Below, piece by piece: positions 1 through 6,709 of a stretch of 21,133 nucleotides of DNA (its first letter is position 1; the number at the start of each line of letters is the position of its first letter). Source of the DNA: CALJFL01 sp964590005 (GTDB lineage Bacteria; Pseudomonadota; Gammaproteobacteria; Pseudomonadales; Halieaceae); the NCBI GenBank assembly GCA_964590005.1, contig CAZPVJ010000136.1, forward strand, positions 1 to 21,133, written 5' to 3'. Under the pieces are notes generated by a model. The model saw nothing but the letters and a program-made list of their open reading frames with translations, was not told where the DNA came from and ran no database searches. Both the position numbers and the translations under genes were made by a program.

Positions 1-1337
1 CCGATGACCACAACCTGGCCTACGGCCTCGTGGGTTCCCAGGACGTCTTCGACTTCGCGCGGGAAGACGTTAAACCCGCCGGTCACGATCATGTCTTTGG
101 TGCGATCCACAATGTAGAGAAAACCGTCTTCGTCGAGTCGACCTACGTCGCCGGTATGCAACCAGCCACCGGCGAAGGCCTCGGCGGTTTGTTCGGGCAT
201 GTCCTTGTAGCCTTTCATCACCAGCGGGCCACGCACGCAGATTTCTCCGGGTTCACCTTTGGCCACTTCGTTACCGTCACCGTCCAGTAGCGCCATGTGC
301 ACCCAGGGGCTGGGTCGGCCGCAGGACGACAGGCGTTCGGGCTTGCTCAGGTCGTGGTCTCCGCGGGTCATATTGGCCAGCACCATGGGCGCCTCAGACT
401 GGCCGAAGAACTGGTAGAAGACTTGCCCCCATTTCTCCAGTCCTTCTCTCAGGCGGCTGGGGTTCATTGGCGAGGCGCCATAGAAAATAGACTCCATGCT
501 CGACATATCAGCGGTTGCTGCGCGGGGTGAATCCAGCAGGAAGTACAGCATCACCGGCACCAGCATGGTGGCAGTAATTTTGTGCTGTTCCACCATGTTG
601 AAGAATTCGTCAGGACTGAAGCCCTGCATCACATAAAACGCGCCGCCTTTTTGCAATACGGGAATGAAAAACGCGGCGGCGGCATGTGATAGCGGTGTAG
701 CGATCAACATGCGCAGGTCTGACGGGAACTCCCACTCGGCCAGTTGTATCTGTGTCATGTAGGCCGTGACCCGGTGCGTGCTCATCACGCCCTTGGGCTT
801 ACCGGTGGTGCCGCCTGTGAAGTTAATTGACGAGACATCATCCGGGTGCACATCCGGCGCTACCAATGGCTGGGGCTCGAACGTTGCCGCCCGGGCCAGA
901 TAATCTTCGCCGGCCTCGGTAGCACCCAGAGCCAGCAATTGTAAATTGGGTAAACGCTCTTTCAGAGCGGTGGCGTGGCCATCGAACACTGAGGGGTCGA
1001 ACACCAGCGCGTCGATCTCGGCAGCTTCCAGTACGTAACAGTGATCATCGAGGGAGCCAAGCGGGTGTAAGGGTGTGCCTATGCAGCCGGTCAGTTGCAT
1101 GGCGGCGATGTTGGACAGCACCTCAGGACGGTTTGCCGACAACACGGCAATCTTGCTGCCCTTGCTCATGCCAAACGACTGCAGAGCCTGGATCATCTGG
1201 CTGGTCGTTTCGCGTACCTCACGGTAACTGGCGACGGTATCGCCAAGGCACAGGCAGGGCTCGTCGTTATAGCGGTTGAGTCCATCCACCAGCAGGTGGG
1301 CCATCAATGGGGGTTCGTGCAGTGCATCTGTGGTCAT
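1..1337 (-). CDS. AMP-forming acyl-CoA synthetase (partial, C-terminus off the window)
   Basis: Member of the ANL (acyl/aryl-CoA synthetase) superfamily, which activates a carboxylic acid with ATP and transfers it to CoA. About 445 codons are visible from the ATG at 1337. Seen motifs are the P-loop INFTGGTTGKPKGV (about residues 171-184), YGASPM (286-291), the adenine-binding FFGQSEAP (310-317), GWLHTGDVGRLDEDGFLYI (391-409), and the hinge DRTKDMIVTGG with FNVFPREVE (411-430). The last 60-100 residues, with the catalytic Lys of the C-terminal lid, lie beyond the left edge. The start follows the upstream esterase stop by 22 bp, so the two are probably cotranscribed; the ribosome site is weak (AAGAGA). 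The substrate cannot be read from sequence: a medium- or long-chain fatty acid, or an aryl or terpenoid/steroid acid, are all possible. The family call is secure; the substrate is unknown. Confidence 0.93.
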   Translation of the reverse strand, partial: MTTDALHEPPLMAHLLVDGLNRYNDEPCLCLGDTVASYREVRETTSQMIQALQSFGMSKGSKIAVLSANRPEVLSNIAAMQLTGCIGTPLHPLGSLDDHCYVLEAAEIDALVFDPSVFDGHATALKERLPNLQLLALGATEAGEDYLARAATFEPQPLVAPDVHPDDVSSINFTGGTTGKPKGVMSTHRVTAYMTQIQLAEWEFPSDLRMLIATPLSHAAAAFFIPVLQKGGAFYVMQGFSPDEFFNMVEQHKITATMLVPVMLYFLLDSPRAATADMSSMESIFYGASPMNPSRLREGLEKWGQVFYQFFGQSEAPMVLANMTRGDHDLSKPERLSSCGRPSPWVHMALLDGDGNEVAKGEPGEICVRGPLVMKGYKDMPEQTAEAFAGGWLHTGDVGRLDEDGFLYIVDRTKDMIVTGGFNVFPREVEDVLGTHEAVGQVVVI

Positions 1338-1359
1338 GTTGGTTCTCTTGGTGGGTAAA

Positions 1360-2313
1360 TCAGGGGTCTATGCACAGTCCGCGGCGCAGCACATCGAACA
1401 TCTCCTGCGCCTCGCGCTGGCTGACCGCGGCCGTAGGTACCATGGACGAGCCATGAAAGGTACCGGGGTAGCTGTGCAGTTCAGTACTAATGCCGGCCTT
1501 CAACAGTGTCATGGCGTAGTTCACACCCTCATCACGCAGCGGGTCGAACTCCATGGTATTGATATAAGCCGGTGGTAGGCCGCTGGCATCTTCCAGGCGC
1601 GCCGGCGCTGCCAGGTAAGGCACGTCATCACCGCCGCGTTGGTAGGCATCGCCGAGGTAGAAGTCCCAGCTGAGCTCCGCATTGGGTCGGTTCCACATCG
1701 GGGTATCGACGAATCGCTTCATGCTCTGCGTTCCCAGCCGGTCATCGACCTCCGGGATGCCCAGGTACTGGAAGCAAAACTGTGGGCCTTTGCGGTCGCG
1801 GGTCAGCAGTGCGGTGGCAGCGCTCAGGCCACCACCGGCGCTCAGCCCAAACACCCCAAGGCGTCGCATATCCAGATTCAGTGAGGAGGCATTGCCATCG
1901 ACCCAGAGCAGGGCCGCATAGCAGTCCTCAAGGCCACCGGGGAAAGGCGTCTCCGGGGACAGCCGATAATCCACCGACACCACAACGATGCCCAGTTCGC
2001 GGCAAAGGCTCAGGCATCGTCCGTGTTCGCTGTCCAGGCTACCGATAACAAAGCCGCCACCGTGGATGTACAGTAACCCAGGCACGGGGCTGTCCAGTCC
2101 GGTAGGCGTGTAGATGCGCAGCGTCACTGGCGGGGCTCCCTCCGGGCCCGGTGCCTCCTCGTGTGTGATGTCCACGCCCGACTCATCCAACTCGGCGTTC
2201 ATGATAGCCACGAGTTCCTCAAAGCCTGCTCTGGCAGTCACCGGGTCTTCGATACCCAGCGAAGGTATCAGCTCCAGGATAGGGGTCAGTTCGGGGTCAA
2301 TTGGGTAGCTCAT
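1360..2313 (-). CDS. Alpha/beta hydrolase, hormone-sensitive-lipase (family IV) type esterase
   Basis: 317 residues from the ATG at 2313, chosen because an AAGGAG ribosome site lies 11 nt upstream; a longer reading from 2382 has no such support. The HSL signature is clear: oxyanion-hole HGGG at residues 84-87, DYRLSPE at about 115-121, nucleophile Ser158 in GLSAGG, acid Asp257 in EFDPLRDE, and His287 in GTFHGS. The usual family IV elbow is GDSAGG; here the Asp is Leu. No signal peptide is seen, so it should be cytoplasmic and hydrolyse short-chain esters, lactones or a pathway intermediate. It precedes the acyl-CoA synthetase by 22 bp, which suggests it frees a carboxylate that the next enzyme activates. 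That pairing is inference; the fold and catalytic triad are well supported. Confidence 0.92.
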   Translation of the reverse strand: MSYPIDPELTPILELIPSLGIEDPVTARAGFEELVAIMNAELDESGVDITHEEAPGPEGAPPVTLRIYTPTGLDSPVPGLLYIHGGGFVIGSLDSEHGRCLSLCRELGIVVVSVDYRLSPETPFPGGLEDCYAALLWVDGNASSLNLDMRRLGVFGLSAGGGLSAATALLTRDRKGPQFCFQYLGIPEVDDRLGTQSMKRFVDTPMWNRPNAELSWDFYLGDAYQRGGDDVPYLAAPARLEDASGLPPAYINTMEFDPLRDEGVNYAMTLLKAGISTELHSYPGTFHGSSMVPTAAVSQREAQEMFDVLRRGLCIDP

Positions 2314-2362
2314 ATGACTCAAGTCTCCTTGATTGTGATTTTCGATTCCGTGCTGGCCGCTG

Positions 2363-2385
2363 ACTATAGCTTTCGAGGCCAAAGT
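2363..2385 (-). promoter_or_regulatory. Candidate promoter element and operator (shared motif, copy A)
   Basis: GCTTTCGAG-GCCAAAGT on the plus strand (2369-2385), directly next to a minus-strand TATAGT (2363-2368) that could be the esterase -10. The ends CTTT and AAAG form a dyad, as expected of a dimeric repressor site. The same sequence, with one extra A, lies upstream of the SnoaL-like gene at 14256-14273. The regulator is unknown; none is encoded beside it. Confidence 0.5.
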
Positions 2386-2542
2386 TTGTGGTCAATAGCG
2401 CCTTTTGTCGTTGAGATATTCAGCCTGGCTCCCGCAATACACGTGCCGGCCAGGGCCGCATTGTAATGAACAGCTCTTCGCCGATACGCCGCTCCCGAGG
2501 GCACATGAGTCGCTCTTGATGGCGAACCCTGGCTAGGCGTGT

Positions 2543-2558
2543 AGCTGTTATAGCAGCT
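2543..2558. promoter_or_regulatory. 16-bp near-perfect palindrome upstream of the ureohydrolase gene
   Basis: AGCTG-TTATAG-CAGCT, with one mismatched pair over 16 bp, ends 83 bp before the ureohydrolase ATG. The AT-rich centre could overlap a -10 element, but no good -35 was found at the right spacing. It may be an operator or an RNA hairpin; function is inferred only from symmetry and position. Confidence 0.35.
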
Positions 2559-2641
2559 CAGGAGCCCTGTTGCCTGCCTCATTTACTGCTAGACTTTCTG
2601 GGTCGAAATCCGGCCTCTGCCAATCAGGAGCAAATCGTCAA

Positions 2642-3601
2642 ATGACGTCAGAGACATATAACCAGCCACTGGGTGGCAACGAGATGCCACGTTTTGCCGG
2701 CGTCGCTTCCATGTTTCGCCTGCCAACCCAGAAGTCCGCTGATGGCCTGGATATCGCGCTTGTCGGTGTTCCCCTGGATATTGGCACCAGTAACCGTGGT
2801 GGCAGTCGCTTTGGTCCCAGGGAAATTCGCTGTGAGTCGGTTATGGTGCGGCCGTATGGCATGTATACCGGCGCCGCTCCCTTTGATTCCTTCCAGGTGG
2901 CGGACATCGGGGATGTTCCGCTCAACACCTTTAACCTGCAGGATTCTATCGGCATCATTGAGCGATTTTTTGACCAGGTCTTAGGCGCCGGTGCCAAGAG
3001 CATTGCAATGGGCGGGGATCACACGGTTGCCCTGCCTATACTGCGGGCAATCGCGAGGCGTCACGGGCCGGTAGCGTTGGTGCACGTGGATGCACATTCG
3101 GACACCAATGACAGTATGTTCGGAGAGCCGATTACCCACGGCACTATATTCCGCAGGGCCATTGAGGAAGGCCTGGTAGACCCCGCCAAAATGGTTCAGA
3201 TAGGTCTGCGTACCACGGGCTACTCGGCCGCCGACTTCGACTGGGCCAGGGAACGTGGCGTGCGTGTGGTGCACGCCGAGGATTGCTGGTATCGCTCGTT
3301 GGCACCGCTCATGAGCGAGGTCCGCGAACAGATCGGTGCGGATACGCCGGTCTATCTCAGCTTTGATATCGACGGGCTCGACCCCTCTGTTGCGCCGGGC
3401 ACCGGCACCCCGGAGCCGGGTGGTCTTACGGCCTCCCAGGGAATAGAGGTGATCAGGGGTTGCTGGGGCTTGAATCTGGTGGGAGCCGACCTGGTGGAGG
3501 TTTCGCCGCCCTATGACACCTCGGGCAATACCTCGCTTCTGGCTGCTAACCTGATTTTCGAAATGCTGTGCAGTTTTCCCGGCTGCCAGCGTGACAGGTA
3601 G
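2642..3601 (+). CDS. gbuA: Ureohydrolase, guanidinobutyrase-like (agmatinase family)
   Basis: 319 residues from the ATG at 2642, which has AGGAG 11 nt upstream; an in-frame TTG at 2570 is unlikely to be used. All binuclear manganese ligands of the arginase/agmatinase family are visible: GGDH (His127), DAHSD (Asp150, His152, Asp154) and SFDIDGLD (Asp242, Asp244), followed by PSVAPGTGTPEPGG. The N-terminal NQPLGGNEMPRF and the block VEVSPPYDTSGNTSLLAANL match, from memory, Pseudomonas GbuA, which is the same length. GbuA hydrolyses 4-guanidinobutyrate to GABA and urea; guanidinopropionase, agmatinase and guanidinase have the same fold and cannot be fully excluded. The gene stands alone, but the window also holds amine-catabolic genes at 14.4-18.7 kb. 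The usual adjacent LysR regulator (GbuR) is absent. Family is certain, substrate moderately so. Confidence 0.85.
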   Translation: MTSETYNQPLGGNEMPRFAGVASMFRLPTQKSADGLDIALVGVPLDIGTSNRGGSRFGPREIRCESVMVRPYGMYTGAAPFDSFQVADIGDVPLNTFNLQDSIGIIERFFDQVLGAGAKSIAMGGDHTVALPILRAIARRHGPVALVHVDAHSDTNDSMFGEPITHGTIFRRAIEEGLVDPAKMVQIGLRTTGYSAADFDWARERGVRVVHAEDCWYRSLAPLMSEVREQIGADTPVYLSFDIDGLDPSVAPGTGTPEPGGLTASQGIEVIRGCWGLNLVGADLVEVSPPYDTSGNTSLLAANLIFEMLCSFPGCQRDR

Positions 3602-3672
3602 AAAACACACGGCGTTTGTACTGCACCGCAGCTTAACCGCTGGCACCTGCCAGGGCATTTACTGACCTGTAT

Positions 3673-3688
3673 TGTGACCGCCGTCACA
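3673..3688. promoter_or_regulatory. CRP/Vfr-type binding site
   Basis: TGTGA-CCGCCG-TCACA is an exact match to the CRP core TGTGA-N6-TCACA. It is centred at 3680.5, about 60 bp before the transcription start predicted from the promoter at 3706-3733, which is the classical class I position (-61.5). The likely target is the FHA-domain gene. The motif is seen directly; CRP control is inferred. Confidence 0.6.
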
Positions 3689-3705
3689 CCCTGTAAGGCC
3701 GACAC

Positions 3706-3733
3706 TTGCTCACCCTTGCATTTAGGGTAATAA
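3706..3733 (+). promoter_or_regulatory. Candidate sigma-70 promoter for the FHA-domain gene
   Basis: TTGCTC (3706-3711), a 16-bp spacer and TAATAA (3728-3733). The predicted start near 3740 gives a leader of about 63 nt to the ATG at 3803. The weak -35 suits an activator-dependent promoter with the CRP-type site at 3673-3688. Confidence 0.45.
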
Positions 3734-3802
3734 AGACTAGGTTTCGATTACAGGTTCGCCCCCAGTTTGTCCGGGGGCACAGGAATTGACGGGTATTTGA
3801 CG

Positions 3803-4327
3803 ATGGCAGATTGGAATATCAAGGTTACGGAGCTGGTGCGCGAGCTGCGTCGGCGTACCGCGCGACTGAAGGGCAGTATCGATGAGCGACGGCAGGTGGT
3901 TAATGTCCAGCCAATCAATGATCGCCGGCAGAATGAGTTGTTCGTCAGCAAACCCGCACCCACCGAGTACCAATGGATCCTGACCGCCGAGTCCGGACCA
4001 CTGGAAGGCATGCGCTATGCCGTTACCGCGCCGCTAGTGGTGGGTAATGACGACGACTGTGACCTGACCCTGATCGCCTCCCAGGTCTCCTTGCACCACA
4101 CTCGCTTCAGCCTTGAGAAGCACCGTCTTTACGTCGAGGATCTTGGTTCCGCCAAGGGTACGCAGCTTAATGGCGAGCCCGTGGTGGGCAAGCAACCTCT
4201 GCACCACGGCGATATTGTGAAGCTGCATGATTCCAGCTTCCGGGTAGCCGAGGGCTATTTCCGCAGTAATAGCGTTGATCAACTGGTGCGCGAGGCCAGG
4301 AAAGAAGAGCAAGTAATTGCAGAGTAA
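3803..4327 (+). CDS. Small FHA-domain protein
   Basis: 174 residues from ATG 3803; the ribosome site is poor (AGGA 19 nt upstream) and a TTG two codons earlier is possible. Residues 1-35 form a charged, probably helical or coiled segment. Residues about 58-148 are a forkhead-associated domain, a phosphothreonine-binding beta sandwich: VVGNDDDCDLTL, then SLHH (Ser96, His99), then DLGSAKGTQLNG (113-124). The normally invariant Arg of the GR motif is Asn82 here, so phosphopeptide binding may be weakened or altered. No signal peptide or membrane segment is seen. No kinase, phosphatase or type VI secretion gene is adjacent, so the partner is unknown. It lies about 115 bp after a consensus CRP-type site and about 200 bp before the exported repeat protein. 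Confidence 0.85.
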   Translation: MADWNIKVTELVRELRRRTARLKGSIDERRQVVNVQPINDRRQNELFVSKPAPTEYQWILTAESGPLEGMRYAVTAPLVVGNDDDCDLTLIASQVSLHHTRFSLEKHRLYVEDLGSAKGTQLNGEPVVGKQPLHHGDIVKLHDSSFRVAEGYFRSNSVDQLVREARKEEQVIAE

Positions 4328-4524
4328 GTCACTGGTTCGAATTTTCCGTCGCCGGGCGATAGCGCTTTCGCTCAATAGGCCTTAATGGCCAGCATCTCAG
4401 CCCGGGTTTTTAGTTAAGCTTTGCAAACTCCGGCTTACCAGGAGCAAGACTTGCGGGTTCGCGTTTTGTAGACCACCCTTAACCAGCTCGCACAGTCATA
4501 TCACTGATCGGTAAGGACGCGTTT

Positions 4525-6702
4525 ATGGTGGTTTCAATCGCCCGGGTTTTCCTTTTTGTTGCTACCTTGTGCAGCGTATCCGCCGTCGCCTCTGATGCCG
4601 AACCCGCCGACAACTGGCCTCGTGAAATCGATATCAAGGACGGGGTGGTAGTGATGTACCAGCCTCAGCCTGAGCAGTTGGACGGCAATACCCTTAAGGG
4701 CAGGGCTGCGGTGTCGGTGGAAATGACCAGCAGGGATCAACCCGTATTCGGCGCGGTCTGGTTCAGTGCGGAGCTACGTATTGACCGCGCTGAACGAACG
4801 GCCTACCTCGTTGGGTTGGAAGTCGACAACATCCGCGTTCCCGAGGAAGACGAAGACAAAGCTGACTCCCTGGCGGGTCTGCTCGAGCGCGAGTTGCCTA
4901 AAATGAATATACCGATCTCAATGGACAACTTGTTGGCCACGCTGGAAGTTGTTGACGCCAGGTCCAGCGCGGCGGAGCAGATCAATACTCGCCCGCCAAA
5001 TATCATTTTCAGCACAGAACCGGCAGTGCTGGTTCCACTTGATGGTAAGCCGCAGATCAGGGACATCGAGGGATCCTCGATCAAGCGCGTTATCAACACG
5101 CCCTTCACCTTGCTGGAGGACCCGGGTAGCGACAGCTTCTATCTCTACGCCGATGAGGAAACGTGGTATCGCGCCGAGGACATCGAAGGGCCCTGGCAAA
5201 TCACCTCGGGCGTTCCCGCAGCGATCGCCCAGTTGGCACCCTCCGAGGGTGAATCCGAGCCCGGCGAGGAGGATGAGCCCGGCTCGGGGGCGCCACCCAC
5301 AGTGATCGTCAGCACTGAGCCAAGCGAGTTGATCGTCATTGACGGCAAGCCTCAATTCTCGGCGGTCGAGGGGACTCAGCTGCTGTATGTCAGCAATACT
5401 GAGAGCGACCTGTTGATGGATATTGGTGGTCAGCACTACTACGTCCTGCTGGCCGGACGCTGGTATACCAGTACCAACCTTGAAGGCCCCTGGGCGTATA
5501 CCGCTGGTGAAAACCTGCCTACCGATTTCAAGTCAATCCCGGAGGAGTCAGAGGTTAATACCGTGCTGTATGCGGTCCCGGGCACCAAGGCGGCGGAAGA
5601 GGCTGTCCTGGATGCGCAGATGCCGCAGACCGCTGCGGTCGATCCGACCAAGGCCTCGCTCACCGTGGAGTATGACGGCGCACCCACCTTCAAGGATATC
5701 GAAGACACTGAGCTGGAGTATGCGGTGAATACCGCGACGCCGGTTATTCTGGCCAGCGGGCGATATTATGCGGTCGACGAGGCGGTGTGGTTTGTGGCCG
5801 ACAATCCCAACGGGTCCTGGTCTGTGGCCAGGGAAGTGCCGGCGGAGATCTATACGATTCCGCCAGAGTCCTCGCTGTATTACGTCACGTTCGTCAAGAT
5901 CTATAAGGCAGAACCCGACGTGGTGTATGTGGGCTATACACCCGGCTATACCAACACCTATATCTATAACACCACGGTGGTTTACGGCACCGGTTACTAC
6001 TACCCCGGCTGGTACGGGCGCTACTATTATCCTCGCTACTCCACCTGGGGCTTTCATGTCCGTTACACGCCCTGGGGTGGATGGCGCTTTGGGTTCAGTT
6101 ATTCTAACGGCCCCTTTCACTTCTACGTTGGTGGCGGCGGCTGGTACCGCGGTGGCTGGTGGGGCCCTGTGCCGTATCGTGGGTATCACCGGGGCTATCG
6201 GCACGGCTACAACCACGGTTATCGGCGCGGGTTCAATCATGGCTATGCAGCGGGCTACGTCGCTGGCCGTAACCGGGATGCAGACAATCTTTACAAGAGC
6301 CGCAAGAATGTCGCCAGAACCCAGCCCGCCAGGGAGGCGATCGCGGATCGCTCACGGGGTCGCGTGGCAACCGCCAGGGCAAATAACGTATACGCCGACA
6401 GGGATGGCAACGTTTACCGTGATCGCGATGGGCAGGGCTGGGACAAGCACACCCGGGAAGGGTGGAAAAAAGACGATTTGCAACGCCCCGAAACCAGGCC
6501 AGAGCGCCCCGCGGTCAAGCCGGAAAGTCGTCCGCAGCAAGTGCCTCAGCAACGGCCGGAGTCGCGACCCGCTAGCCAGCCGTCGCACTCACGAGATTAT
6601 GGTCACGACCTGAACCGCAGCAGGGATATGAGGGCGCGTGGTAACCAGCGCACCCGCAACTTTAACGCGTCCCGACGGGGCGGGGGGATGCGCCGCCGCT
6701 GA
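4525..6702 (+). CDS. Exported repeat protein with Tyr/Gly/Arg-rich C-terminus ('carbohydrate-binding family V/XII'-annotated type)
   Basis: 725 residues; ATG 4525 has AAGGA 7 nt upstream. A Sec signal peptide is evident at residues 1-23 (hydrophobic core, then SAVAS before DAEP). Three related units follow at about 163-235, 263-335 and 379-445, each with the plan STEPxxLxxxDGKPQ, an IEGT-like turn, YV-NT, a Tyr-rich strand, W(Y/F) and EGPW; these look like small beta modules. From about 453 the chain becomes Tyr/Gly-rich (VYVGYTPGY, YYYPGWYGRYYY), then GYRHGYNHGYRRG repeats (about 553-590), and ends in a basic, Pro/Arg-rich tail to RRGGGMRRR. Proteins of this build occur in many proteobacteria, sometimes annotated as carbohydrate-binding, without a proven role. 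It converges on the citrate synthase gene with a 7-bp gap. A periplasmic or surface location is inferred; function is not recognised. Confidence 0.88.
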   Translation: MVVSIARVFLFVATLCSVSAVASDAEPADNWPREIDIKDGVVVMYQPQPEQLDGNTLKGRAAVSVEMTSRDQPVFGAVWFSAELRIDRAERTAYLVGLEVDNIRVPEEDEDKADSLAGLLERELPKMNIPISMDNLLATLEVVDARSSAAEQINTRPPNIIFSTEPAVLVPLDGKPQIRDIEGSSIKRVINTPFTLLEDPGSDSFYLYADEETWYRAEDIEGPWQITSGVPAAIAQLAPSEGESEPGEEDEPGSGAPPTVIVSTEPSELIVIDGKPQFSAVEGTQLLYVSNTESDLLMDIGGQHYYVLLAGRWYTSTNLEGPWAYTAGENLPTDFKSIPEESEVNTVLYAVPGTKAAEEAVLDAQMPQTAAVDPTKASLTVEYDGAPTFKDIEDTELEYAVNTATPVILASGRYYAVDEAVWFVADNPNGSWSVAREVPAEIYTIPPESSLYYVTFVKIYKAEPDVVYVGYTPGYTNTYIYNTTVVYGTGYYYPGWYGRYYYPRYSTWGFHVRYTPWGGWRFGFSYSNGPFHFYVGGGGWYRGGWWGPVPYRGYHRGYRHGYNHGYRRGFNHGYAAGYVAGRNRDADNLYKSRKNVARTQPAREAIADRSRGRVATARANNVYADRDGNVYRDRDGQGWDKHTREGWKKDDLQRPETRPERPAVKPESRPQQVPQQRPESRPASQPSHSRDYGHDLNRSRDMRARGNQRTRNFNASRRGGGMRRR

Positions 6703-6709
6703 GCGGCTA

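Larger units (their letters stand above)
2314..2641. other. Divergent intergenic region between the esterase and ureohydrolase genes
   Basis: 328 bp without a convincing gene; short open frames here lack ribosome sites or recognisable products. It holds the esterase ribosome site (AAGGAG), a candidate minus-strand -10 (TATAGT, 2363-2368) with a badly spaced TTGACC (2390-2395, 21-bp gap), the CTTTCGAGGCCAAAG motif shared with the SnoaL-like operon promoter, a near-perfect 16-bp palindrome (2543-2558), and the ureohydrolase ribosome site AGGAG (2626-2630). Confidence 0.7.

Noticed and set aside
2570..2641. Upstream TTG start for the ureohydrolase, adding 24 residues
   Set aside because: The ATG at 2642 has a good AGGAG at usable distance and gives the same length as Pseudomonas GbuA; the extra residues have no family counterpart.
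3640..3653. Hairpin CTGGCA-CC-TGCCAG after the ureohydrolase gene as a terminator
   Set aside because: No T-tract follows on either strand; it could be an operator or Rho-dependent signal, but nothing supports a specific call.
4329..4350. Sequence resembling a tRNA T-loop (GGTTCGAAT) just after the FHA gene, possible tRNA remnant or attachment site
   Set aside because: The flanking bases do not form a T-stem (mostly G-T and mismatches), no other tRNA arm is present, and no integrase or direct repeat is nearby.
4361..4390. Two short hairpins (AGCG-CTTT-CGCT and GGCC-TTAAT-GGCC) after the FHA gene
   Set aside because: Stems are only 4 bp and no T-tract follows closely, so a terminator cannot be supported.
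5548..6240. Long antisense open frame (230 codons) within the exported repeat protein
   Set aside because: The sense strand has a strong signal peptide, repeats and ribosome site; the antisense product is low-complexity Val/Pro/Ile without family features.
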